The position numbers and the translations under genes were made by a program. The notes beneath the pieces were generated by a model, which worked only from the letters and a program-made list of their open reading frames with translations, did not search any database and was not told where the DNA came from. From the NCBI RefSeq assembly GCF_002101965.1, contig NZ_LQQA01000031.1:62001-126000 (forward strand): a DNA stretch of 64,000 nucleotides, read 5' to 3'. Source of the stretch: Mycolicibacterium wolinskyi. Lineage in GTDB: Bacteria; Actinomycetota; Actinomycetes; Mycobacteriales; Mycobacteriaceae. Positions 34,018 through 42,709 of the stretch are shown here, piece by piece. Every line of letters begins with the position of its first letter. Positions within the stretch are counted from its first letter, which is position 1.

Positions 34018-34854
34018 TCACACCGCCTTCACCAGAACCGCTCGGGTGTAGAGCAATTGGAACCCGCGCCGCTGCACGTTCTGCTGTGACTTCGAACCGG
34101 GCGCCGTGGTGACGACGGCGATGTCGCAGCCCGCGGCGGCAGCATCCGCCAGCCGCGCCGCCAGGAGGGCGGTCTGCACACCGCGCCGACGATAGGCCGG
34201 TACGGTTGCGGCACCGCACAACTGGGCGATGCCGTCGGTGAACCGCACGGCGCCGCCACCGGCCACCGTCCCATCGACGACCGCGATATACGGTGCGGCT
34301 CCGGCCTTTTCCATGTCGAGTTCGGCCCGCTCGATGACGTCGCGGGGAAATTCCTCATGGCTCGGCACACCCTCGGCGTCCGGATGCGCGAAGCCGTCGA
34401 CCACCACGTCGACCCAGGCCGCGACATCGGCGGCGCGCCGGACCTCGAGGCCCGCGGGAGCCGGTAGGTCTTCCGCACCGACCGGCCGGCCGAGTACGTT
34501 TTCGAAACCGGCGAGCCGATAGCCGCGCCCGGTCAGCAGTCCGGCGACTTCCGGGTCTGCGAGATTGGACAGTTCGACCTGGGTTGCCGCGCCCCGGCCG
34601 GCCAGTGCGCGCTCGATCTCGCCGAGCACCGCTTCGTCCGGCACCCCGTCGAAGCCGAGCCCGACCACCTTGTTCATCGGGGAACCAGCGTCGGCGAAGC
34701 ACGCGAAGCCGCCGGCCACCGGCAGCACCAAGCCCTCCGCGCCACGGCCTCTGGCCGCTTCCGTGGCGGCGACGATGAGTTGTGCCTCAGCACGTTCGAT
34801 GCGACGGGCCAGGGTCGTACCGCAAAACAGTTGCTCGGCATCCACGCTCGACAT
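34018..34854 (-). CDS. GNAT family N-acetyltransferase
   Basis: A 278-aa protein whose C-terminal half (about 150-278) is a GNAT domain with the acetyl-CoA loop VPAYRRRGVQTALLAARL. The N-terminal half is a degenerate GNAT-like domain. The substrate is unknown. The start is set at ATG 34854; the in-frame upstream stretch overlaps the promoter of the divergent membrane-protein gene. It converges with the PPOX gene, seven bases apart. Confidence 0.82.
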   Translation of the reverse strand: MSSVDAEQLFCGTTLARRIERAEAQLIVAATEAARGRGAEGLVLPVAGGFACFADAGSPMNKVVGLGFDGVPDEAVLGEIERALAGRGAATQVELSNLADPEVAGLLTGRGYRLAGFENVLGRPVGAEDLPAPAGLEVRRAADVAAWVDVVVDGFAHPDAEGVPSHEEFPRDVIERAELDMEKAGAAPYIAVVDGTVAGGGAVRFTDGIAQLCGAATVPAYRRRGVQTALLAARLADAAAAGCDIAVVTTAPGSKSQQNVQRRGFQLLYTRAVLVKAV

Positions 34855-34921
34855 TGTGCCCACCGCAACTGTCACCGAAACGTCAGGGTCACCGCACGCG
34901 CCGACCCATATGGTGGAACCC

Positions 34922-36277
34922 ATGCAGATCGGGCGCCGGGAGACGGTGGCGATAACCGTCGGGGCGACGCTGGTGGTCGCGGCGTTCGTGGTGCCCCACC
35001 TCGATCTCGGCATCGTCACGCCGCTGATCAACAGCACACCCGGCCAGATCTACAGTTTCGCCGACACCGCACCGATCTTCGGGTGGTGGAACACACATGT
35101 CGGCTGGGGTACCGTGCCGGCCGTCCTCATCGGCGCGGCGACGGTGTGGTGGGGACAGACGGTGGCACAGCGGTTGCCATGGCGGACTTTGACATTGGCG
35201 ACGTGGGCGACATCGTGTGCCTGGGCGTTCTCGCTGGCGATGATCGACGGCTGGCAGCGGGGATTCGCCGGCCGCCTGACTGCTCGCCACGAGTACCTGC
35301 GGCAGGTACCGACGGTCACCGACATACCCGCGGCGGTACGGACGTTCTCGAGCAGAATCCTGGATTTCCAGCCGGATTCGTGGATAACCCACGTATCGGG
35401 TCACCCTCCGGGCGCGCTGCTGACGTTCGTCTGGCTCGACCGGATCGGGCTGGGCGGTGGGGCCTGGGCCGGATTGTTGTGTCTGCTGGTCGGTTCCAGC
35501 GCGGCCGCGGCGATCATCGTGGCGGTCCGCGCATTGACCGACGAACACATCGCGAGACTGGCTGCGCCGTTCGTCGCGGTGGCACCGACGGCGATCTGGA
35601 TCGCGGTGTCGGCCGACGGCTACTTCGCCGGGGTGGCCGCCTGGGGTATTGCCCTGTTGGCGCTCGCGGTCAGTGGTTCGACGCGGTGGACGACGGCGAC
35701 CGCCGTCGGATCCGGGCTGCTGCTCGGGTGGGGCATATTCCTCAATTACGGCCTGGTGCTCATGGCACTGCCCGCGCTCGCAGTGCTCGTGACCGCCGCC
35801 GATTGGCGGGCAGCGCTCCGCGCGCTCATCCCGGCCGTCCTCGCGGCGCTCGCGGTCGTGGCCGTGTTCGTCGTCGCAGGTTTCTGGTGGTTCGACGGCT
35901 ACACCCTGGTCCAGGAACGCTACTGGCAGGGCATCGCCAACGACCGGCCGTTCCAGTACTGGTCGTGGGCGAACCTGGCCTCGGTGGTGTGTGCCATCGG
36001 CCTTGGCAGCGTGGCCGGTATCGGCCGGGTTGTCGACATCACAGCGATCCGCCGGCGGTCGGGTCTGGTGGTCTTGCTGATCAGCGCGTTGCTGGCCATT
36101 GCGTTCGCCGATCTCAGCATGCTCAGCAAGGCGGAAACCGAACGGATTTGGCTTCCCTTCACCATCTGGCTCACCGCCGCGGGGGCGCTGCTGCCGCCGC
36201 GGTCACACCGCGGGTGGTTGGCGCTCAACGTCATCGGCGCGCTCGTGCTCAACCACGTCATCCTGACGAACTGGTAA
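34922..36277 (+). CDS. Integral membrane protein (Rv0541c homologue)
   Basis: A 451-aa protein with about 11 membrane helices. A loop with HVSGHPPGALL lies near residue 160, reminiscent of GT-C-type glycosyltransferase membrane proteins, and WYF-rich loops follow. No catalytic proof is visible. It is the likely Rv0541c equivalent. In M. tuberculosis that gene neighbours menE; here almost 19 kb separates them. The last 75 bases overlap the convergent small membrane protein gene. Confidence 0.78.
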   Translation: MQIGRRETVAITVGATLVVAAFVVPHLDLGIVTPLINSTPGQIYSFADTAPIFGWWNTHVGWGTVPAVLIGAATVWWGQTVAQRLPWRTLTLATWATSCAWAFSLAMIDGWQRGFAGRLTARHEYLRQVPTVTDIPAAVRTFSSRILDFQPDSWITHVSGHPPGALLTFVWLDRIGLGGGAWAGLLCLLVGSSAAAAIIVAVRALTDEHIARLAAPFVAVAPTAIWIAVSADGYFAGVAAWGIALLALAVSGSTRWTTATAVGSGLLLGWGIFLNYGLVLMALPALAVLVTAADWRAALRALIPAVLAALAVVAVFVVAGFWWFDGYTLVQERYWQGIANDRPFQYWSWANLASVVCAIGLGSVAGIGRVVDITAIRRRSGLVVLLISALLAIAFADLSMLSKAETERIWLPFTIWLTAAGALLPPRSHRGWLALNVIGALVLNHVILTNW

Positions 36278-36670
36278 CCGGCGCGTCGCCGCGTAGTAAG
36301 CGGGCACGCACAGCCAGACCACTGCCAACGAGATCCACAGCCCGAGTGGGTAGTCGCGGTCGAGCACTGTCGGATTGTCCGGGCGCAGACCCGGCTTGCC
36401 GTACACGGGGATGGCCAAGAGCACAAGCACCACACTGCACAACCCGGCCACCGCGACCGGGGACTGCCAACCGACCGGCAGTAGGCGTCGGCCGGCCAGT
36501 CCGAGCGCAGCACATAGCGGAGCGAACACCAGATCGTGCACCGCCACACCGACCACTGCCCACACCAGGATCCGCGTGATGACCACCGGCGGGTTGTCCC
36601 ACAGCAGCACCGCACCGTAACCGGCGACGGCGATGCCGGTCAGGCCCAGCACAATCCGCGTCGCGATCAC
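36203..36670 (-). CDS. Small multi-pass membrane protein
   Basis: A 155-aa protein with four predicted membrane helices and a charged C-terminus. GTG 36670 overlaps the molybdoenzyme stop as GTGA; a start at 36696 is also possible. Last gene of the GT2-DUF2064-methyltransferase-molybdoenzyme operon. No family motif was recognised. It could be a membrane partner of the molybdoenzyme. Confidence 0.7.
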   Translation of the reverse strand: MIATRIVLGLTGIAVAGYGAVLLWDNPPVVITRILVWAVVGVAVHDLVFAPLCAALGLAGRRLLPVGWQSPVAVAGLCSVVLVLLAIPVYGKPGLRPDNPTVLDRDYPLGLWISLAVVWLCVPAYYAATRRLPVRQDDVVEHERADDVERQPPAV

Positions 36671-37767
36671 CCCACCACCTCGATCCGTGACAGCCATTTG
36701 GTCTGTAACACGCCGGGCCGGGTCGGGGCGATCAGCCGGCACGGGTAGCCGTGGTCGAGATCGAGGGTCTCACCGTTGAGCCGCAACGCAATCAGCGTCT
36801 GCCTGTCGCGGGCATGACGGGCCGGAAGCGTCGTGCGGGAGTACGGTCCCGGTGGCTCAAGGGAGATCATCCGGACGTCGCTGTCGGATGAAGCCCCTAC
36901 CGCGGCGACGAGATCGGCCAGCGCGACGCCGGTCCATTCGGCGTCCGCGCTCCACCCTTCCACGCACGCGATCGGCAACCGATGTGTGGCCTGCGGCATC
37001 GCACGGAGGTCATCGACGGTGAACTCGCGTTTGACCGGACCGTTGGTGACGGTCAGCCGGTACTGCGGTGAGCGGGCGCTGCGTACGACGCCGGCGGCGG
37101 CTGCCGAACGGTTCACCGGGACACCCTGGGGCCCTTGGCCGGAACGCGGCGCGAGTACGGAAACGCGGCGCAGCAGCGGAATCGTCTGGCCCGCAGTCGC
37201 CACGGTCGCGAGCGTCACCGCCAGCCAGGTGCCACGCAGCACGGTGCGCCTCGTGGGGCCGGTGAGTTGAGCGGTGGGCCCCTCGTCGAGCGGTTCCCCG
37301 AGGGCGCGTCGGATCACCGGAAGTTTGACTGCGATGTGTACCAGGACGGCACCTGCGGCCACGTAGGCCATCGCGTAATGACTGGTGGTGAAGAAGAATT
37401 CGAACGCGTACCACTGCGCGGTGTTCAGCAGGCCGGTCGACAGCTGAAACAGCATCGAACCCACCAGCACGAGGATGGATGCCCGCTCGAGTTGCCGAAC
37501 CGGTCCGCCGATCAGTGGGCGTTCGAACAGCTTGGGCCACACCGACCACAGCTTGACCACGATGAGCGGGATGGCCGCGATGCCCGAGATGACATGCAGG
37601 CCTTGTGTGAAGCGGTACAGCCCGACCGGGCGGGTTGGCCAGTAGAACCATGGTTGTGGATGTTGGATGAAGTGGCTGATGAGCCCGGTCACGAAACACA
37701 CGGCCACCGCGACACCCAATGCGACGCCGACCCGGGCGGTGACCGCGGTGCCACGCAGCGTGGTCAC
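36667..37767 (-). CDS. Membrane-anchored molybdopterin-dependent oxidoreductase
   Basis: A 366-aa fusion. Residues 1-165 hold a four-helix cytochrome b561-like membrane unit with several histidines (LHVISG, TTSHYAMAY, VHIAVK). A TRRTVLRG stretch and a fifth helix (about 181-197) follow. Residues 235-366 are a sulfite-oxidase-type Moco domain with the Mo-ligating C268 in PIACVEGW. It would move electrons between an extracytoplasmic substrate and the membrane. The domain is short beside YedY/MsrP and lacks a dimerisation domain. GTG start, GTGA overlaps with both neighbours. Confidence 0.8.
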   Translation of the reverse strand: MTTLRGTAVTARVGVALGVAVAVCFVTGLISHFIQHPQPWFYWPTRPVGLYRFTQGLHVISGIAAIPLIVVKLWSVWPKLFERPLIGGPVRQLERASILVLVGSMLFQLSTGLLNTAQWYAFEFFFTTSHYAMAYVAAGAVLVHIAVKLPVIRRALGEPLDEGPTAQLTGPTRRTVLRGTWLAVTLATVATAGQTIPLLRRVSVLAPRSGQGPQGVPVNRSAAAAGVVRSARSPQYRLTVTNGPVKREFTVDDLRAMPQATHRLPIACVEGWSADAEWTGVALADLVAAVGASSDSDVRMISLEPPGPYSRTTLPARHARDRQTLIALRLNGETLDLDHGYPCRLIAPTRPGVLQTKWLSRIEVVG

Positions 37768-38393
37768 CGCGCCACCAGGCTCGCGATGACACGGTCGCCG
37801 ATCGGGTGGACACCTCCGAGCACCAGGCCCACGTCGGCCGCGATGCGGGCCGCACAGTCCAGCCCCACCGAAGCCCACCGGAACCACGGCCCGACGGACC
37901 GGACGGTCTCCAACCGCACCCAGCAGGACTCGATTCCGGTTGTCGCCGGGTCGAATTCGGCCAGGCATTCGCCGCCGCGGCGCAGCAGCTCACCCGCCCG
38001 TTGCAGTACGCGCCACGGATCGCCGCCCAACCCGACATTGCCGTCCGCGAGCAGCGCGGTGTGCCAGCGCCCGGTTCCCGGCAGCGGCCCGAACAGGTCG
38101 CGGCACAGCACCGGAGCGCCGCTGCTGCGGGCCATCGCGACAGCGGCGGCCGACTGGTCGACGCCCAAGGCGGGCACGCCGCGCCGCACCAGGCCGGCGA
38201 CCAGGCGCCCTGGGCCGCAACCCAAGTCGATGGTCGGCCCGGTGCACAGGTTCACGATGGCGCGGTCGAAGTGGAGATCGGTGTGTGCCCCGCCCAGCCA
38301 GCGGTGCACGGGCAACCGCTGCATCCGGCCGTCGTCGTGGCGTATCCAGCACTGCTCGCCGTCGAGCGCCTGGTCGTAGAGGTGGCCGTGCAC
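37764..38393 (-). CDS. Class I SAM-dependent methyltransferase
   Basis: A 209-aa methyltransferase. The SAM motif I is TIDLGCGPGRLVAGL, with motif post-I LGVDQS and a LLADGNVGLGGDP segment. GTG 38393 is one base after the DUF2064 gene stop; the longer frame upstream overlaps that gene and is rejected. GTGA overlap with the molybdoenzyme. Substrate unknown; the operon context points to a glycosylated or lipid-linked molecule. Confidence 0.8.
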   Translation of the reverse strand: MHGHLYDQALDGEQCWIRHDDGRMQRLPVHRWLGGAHTDLHFDRAIVNLCTGPTIDLGCGPGRLVAGLVRRGVPALGVDQSAAAVAMARSSGAPVLCRDLFGPLPGTGRWHTALLADGNVGLGGDPWRVLQRAGELLRRGGECLAEFDPATTGIESCWVRLETVRSVGPWFRWASVGLDCAARIAADVGLVLGGVHPIGDRVIASLVAR

Positions 38394-38394
38394 G

Positions 38395-39057
38395 TCACAC
38401 CCCTGCCGCACGGGTGGCGCAGGAGAATCGGCTGTCCGGCGCGCAGGCGTTGCGCACCACGTCGATATCCGCGAGCGTGTCGACGTCTGCGAGTTCGGGG
38501 ACAAGGTTCACGGCTATCCCAGTGCCGCGTAACGCGGCGAGCGTTACAGCCCCGGTGTCCGGACGCGACATCGGCACCGTCCCGAGGCACGCAGCCGTCG
38601 TCGCCTCGTGCACACCCAGCACCCACCACCCGCCGTCGAACGCCATACCGAGTACCGCATCGGTATCCATCAACGCCTGTGCACAGTCGGCGAGCAGCCC
38701 GGCGCTGACCTGCGGGGTGTCCATACCGATCTGCAGCACGGGGACTCCGGGACATGCGGCGTCCTCGTGGGCATGGACCAACCGCTCGGCGAAGCCGTCG
38801 CCGCGTTGCGCGACGACGATGAAATCATCCAGCCGCCTTTTGATTTCGCCTTCCCGGCGAGCCTGTCCCAGGTCGCCGGTCAACGCCACCATGCGCCGCG
38901 ATACCGGCGCACGCGCCACCGCGTCGAGCGTGTCGAGCAGTGCAGCCGCCGCGATGTCGGCGGCCGCCTCGGCACCCACGCCCGCCGCCAACCTGGTCTT
39001 GGCCACCCCGGGAACCGGAGCCTTTGCCACGACCAGAATGGTGACCGGCAGAGTCAT
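38395..39057 (-). CDS. DUF2064/TIGR04282 transferase (Rv0540 homologue)
   Basis: A 220-aa GT-A-fold protein of the family called selenodomain-associated transferase 1, related to CofC. VVAKAPVPGVAKTRLA at the N-terminus is the nucleotide-binding signature, and IGMDTPQVSAG with FDGGWWVLG are family motifs. The start is ATG 39057, overlapping the GT2 stop as ATGA. The reaction is not established; a nucleotidyl or glycosyl transfer is likely. Confidence 0.82.
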   Translation of the reverse strand: MTLPVTILVVAKAPVPGVAKTRLAAGVGAEAAADIAAAALLDTLDAVARAPVSRRMVALTGDLGQARREGEIKRRLDDFIVVAQRGDGFAERLVHAHEDAACPGVPVLQIGMDTPQVSAGLLADCAQALMDTDAVLGMAFDGGWWVLGVHEATTAACLGTVPMSRPDTGAVTLAALRGTGIAVNLVPELADVDTLADIDVVRNACAPDSRFSCATRAAGV

Positions 39058-39713
39058 ATGGCCCGCCAAAAGTCCAGCGCGGCAATGAGACTGCCACGTA
39101 TCGAACCGCTCACCTTCGACTTGCCGCCGGTGCGGGGACCGTACGCGACATCCAGTTCGACCACCTGCCAGCGGGCTTGAGCCGCCCGCACCAGCAACTC
39201 CAGCGGGTACCCCGACCTGCGATCGGTCACGCCGAGGCTCAGCAGCGCATCGCGGCGGGCCACCCGCATCGGCGCGATGTCGTGCACCGGCAGGTGGTAC
39301 CGCTGCCGCAGCCGCCAGCAGACCGCGGCCGTCCCGAGCCGGGCATGCCAGGGCCAGCGCAGTCCACGTACCGCCCGGCGGCGGCCGATCACCAGGTCCG
39401 CACCGCGGTCGAGTTCGGCGACCAACGCGGGCAACTCCCCCGGGTCGAGCGATCCGTCCGCGTCCAGGACAGCCACGATCGGCGTCGTCGCCGCGACCAC
39501 GCCGGCGTGCACTGCCGATCCGTAGCCGGGCCGGGGTTCGGACACCACTGCAGCACCGTGTCGCCGGGCCACGGCCGCGGTGTCGTCGATGCTGTTGTTG
39601 TCGACCACGAGAGCCTGATACCCGCTGGGTATGGCGGCCAACACCCCGGGAAGCGACTGCTCCTCGTCGAGGCAGGGCAGCACGACGGTCACCTGGGCCG
39701 GTTGGCGGGCCAT
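39054..39713 (-). CDS. Family 2 glycosyltransferase (Rv0539 homologue)
   Basis: A 219-aa GT2 enzyme of the dolichol-phosphate-sugar-synthase type. VTVVLPCLDEEQSL starts the fold, VLDADGSLDP is the DXD metal site, and GRRRAVRGL follows. There is no C-terminal membrane helix, so it is soluble or peripheral. ATG 39713 is preferred over an upstream TTG. First gene of a five-gene operon, divergent from the two-component system. Confidence 0.85.
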   Translation of the reverse strand: MARQPAQVTVVLPCLDEEQSLPGVLAAIPSGYQALVVDNNSIDDTAAVARRHGAAVVSEPRPGYGSAVHAGVVAATTPIVAVLDADGSLDPGELPALVAELDRGADLVIGRRRAVRGLRWPWHARLGTAAVCWRLRQRYHLPVHDIAPMRVARRDALLSLGVTDRRSGYPLELLVRAAQARWQVVELDVAYGPRTGGKSKVSGSIRGSLIAALDFWRAI

Positions 39714-39812
39714 GTCAGCGACCGTAAGCCGCAACCCGCGCCGGGCACCATGGGCAAGCGGTGACGAAACCGTGACACCGGCGCTGGTAGCGGCCCCGCG
39801 CGGCTAGCCTCG

Positions 39813-40493
39813 ATGGTTATGACCCGCGTGCTGATCGCCGACGACGACACCGTCGTGCGCGATGTCGTGCGCCGGTACCTGGAGCGTGACGGCCTGGACG
39901 TCTCGATCGCCGAGGACGGTACCGAGGCGTTGCGGTTGCTCGGCAGCGAGCGCATCGACGTCGCGGTGCTCGACGTGATGATGCCCGGGTCGGACGGGCT
40001 GTCGCTGTGCCGCGAACTCCGCAGGCACGGCGACTACAGCATGCCGGTGATCCTACTGACCGCGCTCGGCGAGGAGGACGACCGCATCGCCGGCCTCGAA
40101 GCCGGTGCCGACGACTATCTGACCAAACCGTTCAGCCCGCGTGAGCTGGCGTTGCGGGTTCGGTCGGTGCTGCGCCGGACGACGGGTTCGACCGCGCCTG
40201 TGCCGATGGAACTCGCGGTGGGCGAGCTCAACGTGTCGACGGCGGCCCGCTCGGTCACCGTGGGCGGGGAAGCGATCAACCTGACCAACCGCGAGTTCGA
40301 TCTGCTGGTGTTCTTCCTGACGCACACCGACACCGTGTTCACCCGCGAAGACCTGCTCAAGCGCGTGTGGCGGTGGGACTTCGGCGATCTGTCCACCGTC
40401 ACCGTCCACGTCAAACGGCTGCGCGCCAAGCTCGGCGACCACCACCGGGTGCAGACGGTGTGGGGCCGGGGCTATCTGTGGAGCAGCCCGTGA
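39813..40493 (+). CDS. OmpR family response regulator
   Basis: A 226-aa regulator. Receiver domain residues 4-118 carry acidic pocket D10-D12, phosphoacceptor D54 (LDVMMPG) and the DDYLTKPF lysine. The OmpR winged helix (about 128-224) contains LTNREFDLLVFFL and TVTVHVKRLRAKL. ATG 39813 or ATG 39819. Paired with the kinase by GTGA overlap, and divergent from the GT2 operon it may control. Confidence 0.9.
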   Translation: MVMTRVLIADDDTVVRDVVRRYLERDGLDVSIAEDGTEALRLLGSERIDVAVLDVMMPGSDGLSLCRELRRHGDYSMPVILLTALGEEDDRIAGLEAGADDYLTKPFSPRELALRVRSVLRRTTGSTAPVPMELAVGELNVSTAARSVTVGGEAINLTNREFDLLVFFLTHTDTVFTREDLLKRVWRWDFGDLSTVTVHVKRLRAKLGDHHRVQTVWGRGYLWSSP

Positions 40494-41506
40494 CCGACTT
40501 CTGGGAGATCGTCGGGTGGGCGCTGGCGTGTTCGGTTCCGGTGGTCGTGGCCGGGGCGATCATCATCCGGCTGGCGCGGACCTGGTCGCTTGCCGTCAGC
40601 ATGGTGGCGCTCGTGTTGATCCCGACGCTGGCGACGTTCGCCGGTGTCATCGGCGCCAGCGGCTTCATGATCACCGAGAACTTCGAGCGGATCGCCGTAG
40701 TGCTCGTGATCGTGTCGGTGGTGACTATCCCAGCGGCCGTCATGCTGGCCCGCTATCAGGCCCGGCGCACGGTGTGGGAGCAGGAGATCCGCGATTCGGA
40801 ACGAGCCGCCGAACAGTCGCGGCGCCGGCTGGTCGCGTTCGTCAGCCATGATCTGCGCACGCCGCTTGCCGGCATCCGTGCGGTGTCCGAGGCCATCGCC
40901 GACGGCGTCGTCACCGACGACGAGGTCCGCATCCAAGCGAAACACATTGAGCAGGAATCGATCCGGCTGTCCGAAATGGTCGACGACCTGTTCGAGATGT
41001 CGAAGATCAACGCCGGCGCGGTCCAGCCCACACGCGAGCAGGTGGCCCTCGACGAGGTGGTCGACGATGTGTTGGCCGCCCACCGGATACCGGCGCAGCG
41101 CGCGGGCGTTCAGTTGACCGCCGGGCTGCCCGACAGCGCGGTCCATGTCTTCGGAAGCGACCGCGCCCTGGTTCGGGTGCTGTCGAATCTCGTGGCCAAT
41201 GCGATCGCACACACTCCGGAGGGCGGCAGTGTCACCCTGACCGTGGGATCCGACGACGGCACGGCATGGGCCCGGGTCGACGACACCGGTGTCGGCATCG
41301 ACGAGGCCGACCTGCCACGGGTTTTCGATGTGGCCTACCGCGGTTCGAACGGCCGTGTGCCGCGCGCGGATTCGTCGCTGCCCAGCGGGTCGGGGCTGGG
41401 TCTGGCGATCGCCGCGGGCCTGGTACACGCACACGGCGGATCACTGTCGGCCCGCAATCTCGACACCGGTGCGCGGTTCGAGGTGCGGCTGCCCTTGGCG
41501 GCTTAG
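40490..41506 (+). CDS. Sensor histidine kinase
   Basis: A 338-aa membrane kinase. Three hydrophobic segments fill residues 8-88, with almost no extracytoplasmic domain, so it likely senses a membrane or intracellular signal. HisKA follows with H120 (VSHDLRTPLAG), then the HATPase with N box LSNLVANAIAHT, G1 DDTGVGIDEADLPR and G2 GSGLGLAIA. GTG start shared with the regulator stop. Confidence 0.9.
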   Translation: MTDFWEIVGWALACSVPVVVAGAIIIRLARTWSLAVSMVALVLIPTLATFAGVIGASGFMITENFERIAVVLVIVSVVTIPAAVMLARYQARRTVWEQEIRDSERAAEQSRRRLVAFVSHDLRTPLAGIRAVSEAIADGVVTDDEVRIQAKHIEQESIRLSEMVDDLFEMSKINAGAVQPTREQVALDEVVDDVLAAHRIPAQRAGVQLTAGLPDSAVHVFGSDRALVRVLSNLVANAIAHTPEGGSVTLTVGSDDGTAWARVDDTGVGIDEADLPRVFDVAYRGSNGRVPRADSSLPSGSGLGLAIAAGLVHAHGGSLSARNLDTGARFEVRLPLAA

Positions 41507-41536
41507 CGTTCGCTTCGCGCGCTCACATCGCGCGCG

Positions 41537-42655
41537 TCAGTCGGGCAATGAGTTGCTCAGCCGCTCGGTCGCGGCCAGGTAGTCCTCGATGAACTCGCGC
41601 ACGACCTCACGAGCCGGCTTGACCTTGTTCATCAGACCCACACCCTGGCCGACGAAGTAGGTGGCCAGCGCCTGCGCTCCCGGATGCCCTTGTGCGGCAA
41701 GCACGTCGACGCGCCGGATCACCGGTTCGGCCAACATGTTCTGCAGCGGCAGCGGCAACGGTTGGCGCCCGCCCTGGTTCGGCAGCCAGGCGTCGGTCCA
41801 TTCCGAAACGAGCTGGCGCGCAGGTTTTCCGGTGCGCCCCGCCGAACGCACGGTGTCGCGGGACGTGGCGGCCAGCATCTTCTGCACCGTGTGCGGCGCG
41901 GTCTCGGCCTCCTCGGTGGTCAGCCACACCGATCCGGTCCACGCCCCGGCAGCGCCCAGCGCCACCGCTGCCGCCATCTGCCTGCCGGTGACGATGCCGC
42001 CCGCGGCCAGTACCGGCACCGCGCCGTCGATGGCCTCGATCACTTCGGGGATCAGCACCATCGTCGTCACCTCGCCGCAGTGCCCACCGGCCTCGGTGCC
42101 CTGCGCGATGATGAGGTCGACACCGGCCTGCACCTGTTTGACGGCGTGCTCACGCGCACCCACGAGGGCCGCGACCGGAACCCCGTGCTCACGACCGGCT
42201 TCGATCATGTAATCCGGCGGCACCCCGAGTGCGTTGGCGATCAGCTTGATCGGATGGCTCATCGCCACCTGCAACAGTTCGGCGCCGGTGTCGCCGGACA
42301 GCATCGACCCACCCGTCCGCTGCTTGGCCTCCGGTTCGATGCCGTGGTCGACGAGCAGTTGGGTGACGAACTCGCGGTACTCGGCGGGAATCCGGTCGAC
42401 GAGCTCGCCGCGAGACAGGTTCTCCCCTTTGCCTTCGAACTTCGCCGGCACGATGATGTCGGCGCCGTACGGCTTGCCACCGACCTGCTCGTCGATCCAG
42501 GACAACTCCCGGTCGAGTTGTTCGGGGGTGTAGGCGGTGGCGCCGAGGACACCGAAGCCACCGGCATTCGTCACCGCGGCCACCACATCACGGCAATGGC
42601 TGAAGGCAAAGAGCGGAAAGTCGATACCGAACTGCTCACAGATCGCGGGTTTCAC
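41537..42655 (-). CDS. Nitronate monooxygenase-type flavoprotein
   Basis: A 372-aa TIM-barrel FMN enzyme of the 2-nitropropane dioxygenase family. AQGTEAGGHCGEV is the phosphate/active-site loop and LAAGGIVTGRQMAAALA-like VTGRQMAA the second FMN loop. Similar mycobacterial proteins act as nitronate monooxygenases or as reductases in steroid-ring degradation, so the substrate is open. It ends 30 bases from the kinase gene. ATG 42655. Confidence 0.85.
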   Translation of the reverse strand: MKPAICEQFGIDFPLFAFSHCRDVVAAVTNAGGFGVLGATAYTPEQLDRELSWIDEQVGGKPYGADIIVPAKFEGKGENLSRGELVDRIPAEYREFVTQLLVDHGIEPEAKQRTGGSMLSGDTGAELLQVAMSHPIKLIANALGVPPDYMIEAGREHGVPVAALVGAREHAVKQVQAGVDLIIAQGTEAGGHCGEVTTMVLIPEVIEAIDGAVPVLAAGGIVTGRQMAAAVALGAAGAWTGSVWLTTEEAETAPHTVQKMLAATSRDTVRSAGRTGKPARQLVSEWTDAWLPNQGGRQPLPLPLQNMLAEPVIRRVDVLAAQGHPGAQALATYFVGQGVGLMNKVKPAREVVREFIEDYLAATERLSNSLPD

Positions 42656-42709
42656 CCCGTCAGTATCGACCGTATTCGTTCATCGAGACGCGAGTACGTA
42701 TTCGGTTTT

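Noticed and set aside
34780..36579. 599-aa plus-strand frame overlapping the Rv0541c-like gene
   Set aside because: Arg/Gly/His-rich shadow of the membrane-protein gene, whose own frame has eleven helices and a proper start.
41507..41536. CG-rich inverted repeat between the kinase and nitronate monooxygenase genes
   Set aside because: Only short CGCGCG arms, which are frequent by chance at this GC content; no T run.
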